A stretch of 64,000 nucleotides of DNA from JAQVXR01 sp050945755 (GCA_050945755.1 JBMNTN010000004.1:1-64000); one strand, 5' to 3'. Counted from the first letter of the stretch, positions 34,234 to 43,121 are shown. Program-made: numbers and translations. The notes: generated by a model not told the origin, from the sequence alone.

Positions 34234-34500
34234 ATGATGATCGGAAGAGTAATCAACAGCATCTGGGCGACGAGGAAAGATGAATCATTAAAGGGAGCGA
34301 AGCTGATGGTTGTTAAGCTCCTGGACAGGCCTGACGGTAAAGGGAAAATTATAGTTGCGGTAGATATGATCGGCGCAGGTATCGGAGAACGGGTTTTGAT
34401 TACTCAAGGGAGTTCGGCCCGGCGCATGGGAGGTTATGATGACTCCCCTGTTGATGCGACGATCGTGGGAATTATAGATGAAGACCAGCCGGAGTTCTGA
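34234..34500 (+). CDS. eutN: Pentameric vertex protein EutN/CcmL
   Basis: An 88-residue EutN/CcmL protein (MIGRVINSIWATRKDESLKGAKL; GIGERVLITQGSSAR). Pentamers cap the twelve shell vertices. It begins one base after the previous stop, so translation is coupled, and overlaps no other gene. Length is typical. Confidence 0.96.
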   Translation: MMIGRVINSIWATRKDESLKGAKLMVVKLLDRPDGKGKIIVAVDMIGAGIGERVLITQGSSARRMGGYDDSPVDATIVGIIDEDQPEF

Positions 34501-34513
34501 TAGAGGTGATCAA

Positions 34514-35851
34514 GTGAAGGAGCAAATTGTTAGATTAATTAAAGAAGCAGGGGTTGTCGGTGCCGGTGGAGCAGGGTTTCCCACCCATGTGAAAGTAAAC
34601 GCCAAGGCGGAACATGTGATCGTCAATGGAGCGGAATGCGAGCCGTTACTCCGGGTAGACCAGCAGTTGATGGCGGTGGAAGCGGAAAAGATGATACGCG
34701 GTCTGGAAGCTGTGATGGAGGCTACCGGTGCGTCCAAGGGTACGATCGCTCTTAAAGGTAAGTATCATGAGGCCATTGAAGCACTGGAGAAAGCTATCCA
34801 GGGAAAACCTATCGAGATATTTATCCTGGGGGATTTCTACCCGGCAGGTGACGAGCATGTAACTGTGTATGAAGTTACAGGGAAGATCATCCCGGAAGGG
34901 GGCATACCTCTAAAAGTAGGCTGTGTCGTTGATAACGTGGAAACATTGATCAATGTAGCAGATGCCCTGGATGGAAAATCGGTGGTGGACACGTATCTTA
35001 CAGTGACGGGAGAAGTACCGAAACCGATGACGGTGAAACTCCCCATTGGCACATCGATCTGGGAGGCACTGGCTTTAGCGGGTGAGTCCGAGATGGGAGG
35101 CAAGGTGGTAGTAGAGGGCGGCCCGATGATGGGGAAAGTGGTGGAAGATTTTAACCAACCCATAACGAAGACCACCAAAGGACTGATCGTTCTTTCGGAA
35201 AATCATCCGATGATTCAAAAAAGGAAAATATCTCTTGACCATATTCTGAAGCAGGCGAAGGCGGCATGCATCCAGTGTGTCCGGTGTTCCGACATGTGTC
35301 CCCGTCATATGCTGGGACATAGATTGACCCCCCACTTAATTATGAGGGGAATGAACTATCTTCAAGGCGATGAAGAAATGTTAAAAATGGCTTTGAGTTG
35401 TACGGAATGCGGTGCCTGCGAGTATGCCTGCAGTATGATGCATCTATCCCCCCGGCGGGTAAACGGGATGTTAAAACAGGAGCTGTCCAAAAGAGGGATC
35501 AAAGCTACGCCTCCGACAAAACCGGAAGAGGTAACAGCGGGCAGGGAATTTATGAAGATTCCGGTGAAACGCCTGATAATGTCGCTGGGATTGGCACCAT
35601 ACAATGAGGCGGCCCCCCTTGAGGAAACAGATTATCTTCCCCGGTCGGTGTCTATTCCGGTACGGCAGCATATTGGTGCTCCGGCGAAACCTGTGGTAGA
35701 GGTAGGTCAGCGGGTAGAAAGAGGGAGCCTTGTGGCCGGTATCCCGGAAGGAGCAATGGGAGCCAACGTACATGCTAGCATATCAGGAGTGGTGCGTGAG
35801 GTTTCCGATAGAATAGTGATTGAAAGAGACCGGGACGGAGGTGTTGAGTAA
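34514..35851 (+). CDS. pduS: PduS-like RnfC-type flavo-iron-sulfur protein
   Basis: A 445-residue protein with the RnfC/Nqo1-like NAD(P)H-FMN fold (AGVVGAGGAGFPTHVK at about residues 10-25), an SLBB segment, two [4Fe-4S] motifs (CIQCVRCSDMCP and CTECGACEYAC, about 255-315) and a C-terminal barrel-sandwich domain. PduS is a microcompartment cobalamin reductase and has been proposed to move electrons across the shell with PduT. GTG 34514 is chosen for its GAGGTG site. Its stop overlaps the next start by one base. PduS is unusual in classical eut operons. Confidence 0.88.
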   Translation: MKEQIVRLIKEAGVVGAGGAGFPTHVKVNAKAEHVIVNGAECEPLLRVDQQLMAVEAEKMIRGLEAVMEATGASKGTIALKGKYHEAIEALEKAIQGKPIEIFILGDFYPAGDEHVTVYEVTGKIIPEGGIPLKVGCVVDNVETLINVADALDGKSVVDTYLTVTGEVPKPMTVKLPIGTSIWEALALAGESEMGGKVVVEGGPMMGKVVEDFNQPITKTTKGLIVLSENHPMIQKRKISLDHILKQAKAACIQCVRCSDMCPRHMLGHRLTPHLIMRGMNYLQGDEEMLKMALSCTECGACEYACSMMHLSPRRVNGMLKQELSKRGIKATPPTKPEEVTAGREFMKIPVKRLIMSLGLAPYNEAAPLEETDYLPRSVSIPVRQHIGAPAKPVVEVGQRVERGSLVAGIPEGAMGANVHASISGVVREVSDRIVIERDRDGGVE

Positions 35852-36402
35852 TGATTCGAGCAATCGGTTTAGTAGAATTCAACAGCATAGCCAAAGGGAT
35901 AGAAAGTGCGGATGCCATGCTAAAAACTGGCCAGGTAGAAGTGATCGCCAGTCGTCCTATCTGCCCGGGGAAATATATAGCTCTGGTATATGGAGATGTG
36001 GCGGCAGTGGAAAGTGCCGTGAAGGCGGGAATTGAAAAAGGTGAGTCTTATGTGGTGGATGATTTTATCCTGCCGAATGTCCATCCCCAGGTAATCCCGG
36101 CATTTTCCGCAGGGAACCCGGTCTCTGAAGTACGGGCTGTGGGAATCATTGAAACATTTTCCATTGCAGCGATGATCGTAGCGGCGGATGCAGCAGTCAA
36201 AGCAGGGGAAGTGGACTTGATAGAGATTCGTCTGGCCATGGGCTTAGGGGGCAAGGCATTTACGACGATGACCGGAGATGTGGCGGCTGTCAAGTCGGCA
36301 GTGGAAGCAGGTTCTGCTACTGCGGCTGCTAAAGGACTTTTAGTCCAAGAGGTGGTAATACCGTCACCTCACAAGGGCTTGATCCCGAGCATTTTAGGAT
36401 AG
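35851..36402 (+). CDS. pduT: PduT-like tandem-BMC shell protein with pore Cys
   Basis: A 183-residue protein made of two BMC domains (about 1-85 and 95-180), as in PduT. Cys38, in ASRPICPGKY, matches the Cys38 at which PduT trimers bind a [4Fe-4S] cluster in the central pore. It is translationally coupled to the PduS-like gene (TAATG), which supports a joint electron-transfer role. EutL is the only other trimeric tile in the locus. Confidence 0.9.
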   Translation: MIRAIGLVEFNSIAKGIESADAMLKTGQVEVIASRPICPGKYIALVYGDVAAVESAVKAGIEKGESYVVDDFILPNVHPQVIPAFSAGNPVSEVRAVGIIETFSIAAMIVAADAAVKAGEVDLIEIRLAMGLGGKAFTTMTGDVAAVKSAVEAGSATAAAKGLLVQEVVIPSPHKGLIPSILG

Positions 36403-36491
36403 GTAAGCAGCAGTTAAGTTTAGGGGTAAAAACTCCTATGAATATATGAGAGTGAAAAAAGGTGTCTTAATTTTTTCAAGGAGGTGAGAAA

Positions 36492-37181
36492 GTGAAACCA
36501 CTGGTCACTGCCACTGACATTAAGAATTTGGTTGGTACAGGAAAAAAGGTTCTGTATTTTGAACCGGGAACTCTGGTTACACCTTCGGCAAAAGACGCTT
36601 GTAGGGAAGCGGGAATTAAAATTGAATTTGGTACTGCTCCGGCGGAGCGGGAAGTAGAGTGTTGTGCAGAAGTTACTGAGTCGCCGGTGTGTTGTGAAGT
36701 TCCGGCAGTGGGTGATGTTTCACCGGAAATGATTTCCCGGATCGTGATGGAGGTAATCGCGAATCTTCCCCGGTATTCATTACCGAGGCAGATGGTGAAG
36801 CAGGTAGACCCTACGGGCGTCAGCCTGGTTAAAGGAAATACGGTAGAATGTGATTCTTTTGATACCGGAAATCCCAATGACAAAGTGGGGATCAAAGAAG
36901 TTTTCACTCGTAAGGAAAGCCCTGATATGGCTACGGGTTTTATGACATTGGACAAAACCGCTTTTGACTGGCACTTAATGTATGATGAAATTGATTATGT
37001 AATAGAAGGCACTTTGGATATTATTGTCAACGGAAAAACCTACCGGGGTCAGGCGGGTGACGTGCTGTTTATTCCGAGAGATACCAAGATTACGTTTTCC
37101 ACGCCTGATAAGGCCAAATTCTTCTTTGTAACCTATCCGGCCAACTGGGCAGAGTTATCGGGTTACGGCAAAAAAAATTAA
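36492..37181 (+). CDS. eutQ: EutQ (cupin-fold acetate kinase)
   Basis: A 229-residue protein with an N-terminal region and a C-terminal cupin barrel (about 120-225: DWHLMYDEIDYVIEGTLD, GQAGDVLFIPRDT). EutQ of Salmonella is reported to form ATP from acetyl phosphate and to be needed for shell assembly. Start GTG behind AAGGAGGTGAGAAA. A 90-base gap precedes it. Its final codons are part of the segment duplicated at 25708. Confidence 0.93.
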   Translation: MKPLVTATDIKNLVGTGKKVLYFEPGTLVTPSAKDACREAGIKIEFGTAPAEREVECCAEVTESPVCCEVPAVGDVSPEMISRIVMEVIANLPRYSLPRQMVKQVDPTGVSLVKGNTVECDSFDTGNPNDKVGIKEVFTRKESPDMATGFMTLDKTAFDWHLMYDEIDYVIEGTLDIIVNGKTYRGQAGDVLFIPRDTKITFSTPDKAKFFFVTYPANWAELSGYGKKN

Positions 37182-37705
37182 TTATTTAAATTTAAGGAGG
37201 ATTTACTAAGATGACGAATGCATTAGGAATGATTGAAACTAAAGGTCTTGTAGGTTCTATTGAGGCAGCCGATGCGATGGTAAAAGCGGCTAATGTTTAC
37301 TTGATCGGCAAGGTCCATGTGGGCGGCGGTCTTGTCACTGTGATGGTACGGGGAGATGTTGGTGCTGTTAAAGCTGCTACTGATGCCGGTGCTGCTGCAG
37401 CCCAAAGAGTAGGCGAGTTGATTTCCGTTCACGTAATTCCGAGGCCGCACGGCGATGTAGAAATGATCCTTCCTGACGACTACAAAAAATTAAAGAACGA
37501 ATAAGTCAACCTAAGAAAAAGGGGTTGAAAAAATGAAGCGAGAAGCGCTGGGGATGATTGAAACGCGGGGCCTAGTTCCTGCCATAGAAGCGGCGGATGC
37601 CGGTGTAAAGGCGGCCAATGTCCGGCTGGTGGGCTATGAAATAGTCAAGGGCGGTTTGGTGATGGTTGCTTTTGTCGGAGAAGTAGCCGCCGTTCAGGCA
37701 AGCGT
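37130..37705 (+). repeat. Source of duplicated segment, right part
   Basis: Counterpart of 25708-26282, covering the end of eutQ, eutM and the first part of the eutK-like gene. All frames are whole here. Confidence 0.95.
37211..37504 (+). CDS. eutM: Microcompartment hexameric shell protein EutM, copy 2
   Basis: A 97-residue EutM, nearly identical to the copy at 25789. It is the major hexagonal tile. In this copy it is followed by the full-length eutK-like gene, the usual tile pair order. Purine-rich AAGGAGG lies nine bases before the ATG. Confidence 0.96.
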   Translation: MTNALGMIETKGLVGSIEAADAMVKAANVYLIGKVHVGGGLVTVMVRGDVGAVKAATDAGAAAAQRVGELISVHVIPRPHGDVEMILPDDYKKLKNE

Positions 37706-38162
37706 CGATGCCGGCGCTGCTGCCGGGGAAAAAGTAGGCCAGGTGATCAGCACCCATGTTATTCCCAGGCCGGAAGCTGACCTCAGAATGGTTTTTACAG
37801 GGAAAAAAGCTGTGGAACCGGAAAACGATCCGGAACCGGATCCGCCGGGTAATGGAAACAGGAAGAAGATGAGCGGAATCGGTACTGAGGCTAACCAATG
37901 TTCGGAAGATATTAAAGAAATTGAAGAGCCGGGTCGGAAGGAATCTCCTTCTGACCCGGACGGTTCCGGGGATAACGGACAGGACGAGTCTGCCGGGGAT
38001 GATCATGAAAAAATAGGCGAAGCACAGTTAAAGACAATGACAGTTAGTGCGCTGCGCAGATTAGCACGGAGGACCCCGGGAATATCTTTACGGGGACGGG
38101 AGATATCCCGAGCCAATAAAGAAGAATTGATCAGGGAAATTACCCGTGCACAAAAAGGGTAG
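37533..38162 (+). CDS. EutK-like shell protein with charged linker and C-terminal SAP/HeH-like domain
   Basis: A 209-residue protein. Residues 1-90 are a BMC domain; about 95-160 is an acidic, Pro/Gly/Ser-rich linker; the last ~45 (KTMTVSALRRLARRTPGIS, then SRANKEELIREI) resemble a Rho-N/HeH/SAP helix-extended-loop-helix fold, often nucleic-acid binding. Enterobacterial EutK likewise carries a C-terminal helix-turn-helix with a basic face, but that domain is different. The tail may recruit RNA, DNA or cargo, or anchor the compartment. The domain assignment is by eye. Confidence 0.8.
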   Translation: MKREALGMIETRGLVPAIEAADAGVKAANVRLVGYEIVKGGLVMVAFVGEVAAVQASVDAGAAAGEKVGQVISTHVIPRPEADLRMVFTGKKAVEPENDPEPDPPGNGNRKKMSGIGTEANQCSEDIKEIEEPGRKESPSDPDGSGDNGQDESAGDDHEKIGEAQLKTMTVSALRRLARRTPGISLRGREISRANKEELIREITRAQKG

Positions 38163-38213
38163 GACATGTAAAAAGATAAGATGTCCCAAACTTGAAAGAA
38201 AGGAGTAGGAGAA

Positions 38214-39671
38214 GTGGCACTGGACTATGATTTGAGTTCCATTCAAGAAGCCAGGGATTTGGCACGTAAAGCCAAGGAAGCTCAGAAAATTTTAGCCGAC
38301 TTTAACCAGGAACAAATTGACCGAATTGTGGCTGCGATGTGCGATGCCGCGGTGGAAAACGCTGAGTGGCTGGCCCGAATGGCTGTGGATGAAACGAAGT
38401 TTGGGATTTTTGAGGATAAAGTTAAGAAGAATCTTTTTTCTGCAAAAAACGTTTACAACTATATCAAAGATATGAAGACCATCGGAATTTTAAATGAGGA
38501 TGCCGGGCAAAAAGTTATCGAGGTAGGTGCACCCATGGGTGTGGTGATGGGAATCATTCCTTCGACCAACCCAACGTCCACTACCATTTATAAGGCTTTG
38601 GTATCGATAAAAGCAGGAAACGCCATTGTTTTTGCGCCCCATCCCAATGCCTGCAGATGCATTAACGCTGCTGCCCAGGTGGTCCATGAGGCGGCGGTAA
38701 AGGCGGGTGCTCCGGAGGGAGTGATCGGATGTTTATCCAAAGTGACGATGGCCGCGACCAATGAGTTGATGCATCATGATGATATTGCGGTGATTCTCGC
38801 TACCGGTGGCCCGGGCATGGTGAAGGCGGCATACAGCGCCGGAAAACCGGCTTATGGGGTAGGCGCGGGCAACGCTCCTGTTTTTATTGAGCGGAGTGCC
38901 AATATTAAGAAAGCTGTTTCCGACATTATTACCGGTAAAACATTTGATAACGGTGTGATATGTGCCTCTGAAAATTCCATCTTGGTGGACGAGCCCATCA
39001 AGGATAAGGTGGTAGCTGAACTAAAAGCCCAGGGAGCATATATGCTTTCGAAAGAAGAAGTAGAAAAGGTAAGCCGGGCAGTAATGACGCCCAAGGGAGG
39101 TATGAATGCCGCTTTAGTGGGTAAAGGTCCTAAGGTTATTGCTAACAAGGCGGGGATCAATATTCCTGAGGGTACCAGGGTTTTAATCGCTCCTTTAGAA
39201 GGATACGGGCCGGGCTTTCCCCTGTCTTATGAAAAACTGACCACAGTTTTAGCATTTTATGTGGTGAAGAATTGGGAAGAAGCCTGCCGACTGGCCATTG
39301 AATTATTGAATTTAATGGGAGCGGGCCATACTTTCGCGATCCATTCCCAGGATGATGATATTATTAGAGAGTTTATCAGAAAACCGGTTTCCCGGATACT
39401 GGTCAATACACCGTCTTCATTAGGCGGTATTGGGCTCACTACCGGTCTTGCTCCGTCTCTTACACTGGGATGCGGTACGATGGCAGGTTCCAGTACTTCC
39501 GACAATGTGACGCCGATGCATTTAATCAACATCAAGAGGCTTGCCTACAGGATCGATGATTGTATAGATGCACCATCCAACACCTGTGCCGGCAATGATA
39601 TCAACCCAGATAAAATTGCCGATATTGTTAAACAAGTTCTTCTCGGTCTGGGGAAAACAAATGACAATTAA
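38214..39671 (+). CDS. eutE: CoA-acylating acetaldehyde dehydrogenase EutE
   Basis: A 485-residue NAD-dependent aldehyde dehydrogenase making acetyl-CoA from acetaldehyde. The catalytic Cys lies in DNGVICASENSI near residue 250, and the NAD-binding region has IPSTNPTSTTIYKAL. The N-terminal helix SSIQEARDLARKAKEAQ may target it to the lumen. The start is GTG after AAGGAGTAGGAG. It leads into pduL, so acetaldehyde to acetyl phosphate is encoded in one pair. Confidence 0.96.
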   Translation: MALDYDLSSIQEARDLARKAKEAQKILADFNQEQIDRIVAAMCDAAVENAEWLARMAVDETKFGIFEDKVKKNLFSAKNVYNYIKDMKTIGILNEDAGQKVIEVGAPMGVVMGIIPSTNPTSTTIYKALVSIKAGNAIVFAPHPNACRCINAAAQVVHEAAVKAGAPEGVIGCLSKVTMAATNELMHHDDIAVILATGGPGMVKAAYSAGKPAYGVGAGNAPVFIERSANIKKAVSDIITGKTFDNGVICASENSILVDEPIKDKVVAELKAQGAYMLSKEEVEKVSRAVMTPKGGMNAALVGKGPKVIANKAGINIPEGTRVLIAPLEGYGPGFPLSYEKLTTVLAFYVVKNWEEACRLAIELLNLMGAGHTFAIHSQDDDIIREFIRKPVSRILVNTPSSLGGIGLTTGLAPSLTLGCGTMAGSSTSDNVTPMHLINIKRLAYRIDDCIDAPSNTCAGNDINPDKIADIVKQVLLGLGKTNDN

Positions 39672-39688
39672 AAAGGCAGGTGTCTTCA

Positions 39689-40348
39689 TTGGATAAAGCC
39701 CAGTTAGCAAAAATTGTCACGGAAGTAGTTATCCAGCAGTTAGACCGGGGAAAGGTTGAATGTAGGCCGGAAAAAGCAAAAAGAGAAATTACCGTAGGGA
39801 TATCAAACAGACATGTTCATCTTTCTCAGGCTGATCTGGAAATACTGTTTGGACCTAAAGCAGAACTAACCAGATTTAAAGATCTTTCACAGCCCGATCA
39901 ATTTGCTGCGGAACAAAAAGTCACCTTAGTGGGTCCCAAAGGTGTAATTGAAAAAGTTCGTGTGTTGGGGCCTGTGCGGGAAGCTACTCAGGTAGAAATT
40001 TCTGTATCGGACTGTTTTAAATTGGGGGTTCGTGCTCCCATTAGAGATTCCGGGGACTTAGCCGGCTCGGCAGGATTGACTCTGGTAGGGCCAAAGGGAT
40101 CGGTGACTTTGAAAGAGGGAGCAATAATTGCGGCCCGGCATATCCATATGCATCCCAAAGATGCCGATTATTTTCAGTTAAAGGATGGAGACCGGGTAAA
40201 TGTCAGATGTACCGGACCACGGGGTGTGATGTTTTCGGAAGTATTAATCCGGGTGAGTGATAAATATAGCTTGGAAATGCATATTGATATGGATGAAGCT
40301 AATGCGGCCTCTCTGAAAAACGGTAACCAGGTGGAAATTGTGAATTGA
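39689..40348 (+). CDS. pduL: PduL-type phosphotransacylase (EutD role)
   Basis: A 219-residue PduL: two beta-barrel domains with His-rich metal sites (GISNRHVHLS and AARHIHMHPKDA). It turns acetyl-CoA into acetyl phosphate and recycles CoA inside the shell. The N-terminal DKAQLAKIVTEVVIQQLDRG is a typical encapsulation helix. TTG 39689 has AGGTG at good spacing; GTG 39680 is possible. It ends the operon; a strong terminator follows. Confidence 0.93.
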   Translation: MDKAQLAKIVTEVVIQQLDRGKVECRPEKAKREITVGISNRHVHLSQADLEILFGPKAELTRFKDLSQPDQFAAEQKVTLVGPKGVIEKVRVLGPVREATQVEISVSDCFKLGVRAPIRDSGDLAGSAGLTLVGPKGSVTLKEGAIIAARHIHMHPKDADYFQLKDGDRVNVRCTGPRGVMFSEVLIRVSDKYSLEMHIDMDEANAASLKNGNQVEIVN

Positions 40349-40373
40349 GAAAACAGCCCTTGATGCCATAGAG

Positions 40374-40401
40374 GGACAGATTATAATCTGTCCTTTTTTT
40401 T
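40374..40401 (+). terminator. Terminator of the eut operon
   Basis: GGACAGAT and ATCTGTCC form a perfect 8-bp stem with a TATA loop, then TTTTTTT. The 215 bases from here to the next gene hold no further clear signal. Confidence 0.92.
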
Positions 40402-40617
40402 ATAAATGGTTATAGAAAGTAAATTATGTTGTTTCCTCGCTTACATTTTACCAAACTTCGGGTGCATTATATTTGTTAAGTTTGCATCACAATAGCGGTG
40501 AATACTATATATTTCAAAGGTTTACGAGTGATTTTCAGGTGTGAAGTTTGAGTTAGGGTAGAAAAAGTAGGAAAAAATATTGCCGTGATCAAACAGAATA
40601 TTTTTGGAGGATAATCT

Positions 40618-41835
40618 ATGCTTAATAAGCGTAATTGCCAAAGCATTGCAGAAACAGCCAGCAATATCATCGGGTATTCTATCTTGCTCACAGGTCATGA
40701 CGGTATCATTCTCGGTTCTTCCGACCCGGATAGAGTAGGTACGCTCCATGAGGCGTCTTTGGAGGTAATTCGCAGCGGCTGTCAAGTTTTTCATGACGAA
40801 CAGCAGGCTAAAGCATATCAGGGGACACGCCCCGGTACCACCATTCCAATTATTATCAATGATGAGGTGGTTGGCAGCATCGGTATTACCGGAAAGCCCG
40901 AAGAAATTTCAAAATATGGTATTTTGATAAAAAAACTGGCAGAGGTATTCCTAAAAGACCAGATGGAAATGGAATCGGCGCAGTTGTTGGATCAGAGTCG
41001 TCAAAACCTGCTGCGTGAGCTCATTACCTGTGAACCGAATTCCATGGAAGAAAAAGTGGTTATGAATCACGGCCAAATGTTGGGTTATGATCTGTTTCTC
41101 CCCCGTGCTGCTGTTTTGATCGAAGTAGCGCACTCTGATGAACCTCATGCTTTAAAGCAGGACAGTTATGATTTTTCATTAGGCAGCTTTAATAACGGTC
41201 TGTTTCAGGTAGGAAATTACTCCATAGTGAAACAGGCTTTTAACCATAAACAGGATCTATGTGTTTCACTTGGTTATAATAAATACATCGTTTTTTCCTA
41301 TCTTGGAGCAAAGTATAAGCACCATGATGACTCAGAATGGATTACTTTGTTAAATGCCAGGTGTAATAATCTGTTGTCACAGTTTGATAAAGCCGGTTTG
41401 TCTGCCTGGGTCGGGATCGGCAGCAGGGCTGCCGGATCCTTGCAGGAACTGAGAGACTCATATGATGATGCCAATCAAGCCATTTTTATTGCGAAACGCA
41501 GAATGAAGTCCGGAGTACAATACATTAACGATGTGTATTTGGAAAAACTAATTCTGAGCATCCCGGACCATATGTCTAAACGTATTTTTAAAGAAACCGT
41601 CGAACCTTTGACCAGACTGAAAGACGGGGATGACTTTATCAATATGGTGATTAGCTGGTGTGAAAATAGGTTCAATTTTACACAAACAGCAAAGAGTCTG
41701 AATATACACAAAAACACACTAATGTATCGTTTTTCCAAGTTTAAAGCTATAACAGGCCTTGATCTATACGATTTCAACAGTACGATAGCGATGTATATAG
41801 TCATTACGAATTATAAAGTCAACAATTTGTTATAA
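40618..41835 (+). CDS. CdaR/PucR-family transcriptional regulator
   Basis: A 405-residue regulator: N-terminal sugar-diacid-recognition domain (about 1-130, SILLTGHDGIILGSS), a degenerate GGDEF-like middle, and a C-terminal PucR-type helix-turn-helix (about 345-400, FTQTAKSLNIHKNTLMYRF). CdaR proteins activate uptake and breakdown of carboxylic acids such as glycerate and glucarate. It precedes the TRAP module and probably controls it. ATG follows TTTGGAGG. The last ~40 codons and terminator are repeated at 47223-47412. Confidence 0.88.
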   Translation: MLNKRNCQSIAETASNIIGYSILLTGHDGIILGSSDPDRVGTLHEASLEVIRSGCQVFHDEQQAKAYQGTRPGTTIPIIINDEVVGSIGITGKPEEISKYGILIKKLAEVFLKDQMEMESAQLLDQSRQNLLRELITCEPNSMEEKVVMNHGQMLGYDLFLPRAAVLIEVAHSDEPHALKQDSYDFSLGSFNNGLFQVGNYSIVKQAFNHKQDLCVSLGYNKYIVFSYLGAKYKHHDDSEWITLLNARCNNLLSQFDKAGLSAWVGIGSRAAGSLQELRDSYDDANQAIFIAKRRMKSGVQYINDVYLEKLILSIPDHMSKRIFKETVEPLTRLKDGDDFINMVISWCENRFNFTQTAKSLNIHKNTLMYRFSKFKAITGLDLYDFNSTIAMYIVITNYKVNNLL

Positions 41836-41898
41836 TTTGCTTTATAAAAACATGGTCCGTTTATTTGTATTCCGGCCATGTTTTTTGTATAAATGACA
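41709..41898 (+). repeat. Direct repeat flanking the TRAP module, left copy
   Basis: About 190 bases covering the end of the CdaR-like gene, its stop and terminator. Roughly nine in ten bases equal 47223-47412, in the same orientation. Confidence 0.9.
41846..41887 (+). terminator. Terminator after the CdaR-like gene
   Basis: AAAACATGG pairs with CCATGTTTT, closing a longer loop, followed by a T run. The same structure is in the right repeat copy. Confidence 0.75.
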
Positions 41899-41956
41899 CC
41901 AAAAATAAGATATAAAAAGCGAATAATTTGTAATAATGTTATGACGATTTTTGTCG

Positions 41957-41978
41957 TTTACATAAGTTATAATGTAAA
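41957..41978 (+). promoter_or_regulatory. Operator-like palindrome over a -10 box
   Basis: TTTACAT-N8-ATGTAAA is a perfect 7-bp inverted repeat, and TATAAT (41968-41973) overlaps its right half. It lies 55 bases before the opine-dehydrogenase-like gene. A clear -35 is not present, which would fit an activator-dependent promoter such as one used by the CdaR-like protein. Confidence 0.55.
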
Positions 41979-42032
41979 TAACCGCAAAATACGGTAAATC
42001 ATATTACTAAAATCCTAGGAGGCGGATTTATT

Positions 42033-43121
42033 ATGGTTGCAAAGAAAATTGCTGTTCTCGGTGGTGGTCATGGCGCTCATACTATGGCGGCTGACTTTAC
42101 CATGAAAGGTCATACTGTCAACATGTTCGAAATGCCCCAATTCAAGCACAATATGAAGAAGGTTTTTGATACTTGTGAAATTGAAGTTAGCGGCAGCGAA
42201 CATTTTACCGCAAAGCTCAATATGGTTACTGACGATATTGATAAGGCTATTGATGGCGTCCATTATATCTGCTTGGTTACTCCTGCATTTGCCCATGGCG
42301 ATTATGCCAAACTGCTCAAAGGCCGTGTAAAGAAGGATCAGATCATCGTGGTATTTCCCGGTGCTTTCGCCGCTCTCCGGCTACGTCATGTTTTTGGTGA
42401 AGATGCTGAATGTCCGGTTATCGCTGATGTTAACAACCTACCTTACGATACCCGTATTCAGGCTCCTGGCAAAGTATCGCTATTTGGTCGTAACAAAGTT
42501 AATATTGCTTTTATGCCTGCTGATGCTGGTGCTGCTCTTATTGACGAAATGCGTGAAGATCTCTTCCCATTTGAAAAAGTCTATAATGATGTTCTCGAAT
42601 GCGGTCTGTCTATCGTTAACCCGGCATGGCATACCGGTCCCTGTCTGTTGAGCGTTACTGCTATCGAGCTTCCTACCACCAACTTCTTTGTTTATGAACA
42701 TGGCTGGACTCCTTCTGCTTGCAAACTGAACATGGTTCTGGATAAAGAACGTAAAGCTGTCGGTAAAGAACTTGGTTATCACCTACGCCCGATGGAAGAT
42801 TTTAGTGGTATGCCTGAAGGATTCACCTGGCAGCAATTGTATGCTGCAGGACACGGGTCAATTTCCCTAACCCCTATTTGTGGACCTAACAGTATTTTCG
42901 ACCGTTACCTTACTGAAGACGCCCCGTTTGGTCTCGTTCCGTGGGCTGCCATTGGCGAACTACTTGGCGTTCCCATGCCCATGACCAATTCCTGCGTCGA
43001 TATTTACAATGTTATCCATGAAACCGACTGGCGGGAAAACGGCCTGACCGCTGATGAAATGGGCATCGCCGGCATGACGAAAGAACAGTTGATCAAATAT
43101 GTACGTACAGGCGTGAAATAG
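42033..43121 (+). CDS. NAD/NADP octopine/nopaline dehydrogenase family protein
   Basis: A 362-residue oxidoreductase. The N-terminal Rossmann domain has VLGGGHGAHTMAAD (about residues 8-21) and the C-terminal helical domain matches octopine/opine dehydrogenases, including NPAWHTGP (the catalytic His region) near residue 200. Such enzymes reversibly join or split an amino acid and a 2-oxo acid. The true substrate is unknown. Strong AGGAGGCGG site. First gene of the TRAP module. Confidence 0.85.
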   Translation: MVAKKIAVLGGGHGAHTMAADFTMKGHTVNMFEMPQFKHNMKKVFDTCEIEVSGSEHFTAKLNMVTDDIDKAIDGVHYICLVTPAFAHGDYAKLLKGRVKKDQIIVVFPGAFAALRLRHVFGEDAECPVIADVNNLPYDTRIQAPGKVSLFGRNKVNIAFMPADAGAALIDEMREDLFPFEKVYNDVLECGLSIVNPAWHTGPCLLSVTAIELPTTNFFVYEHGWTPSACKLNMVLDKERKAVGKELGYHLRPMEDFSGMPEGFTWQQLYAAGHGSISLTPICGPNSIFDRYLTEDAPFGLVPWAAIGELLGVPMPMTNSCVDIYNVIHETDWRENGLTADEMGIAGMTKEQLIKYVRTGVK

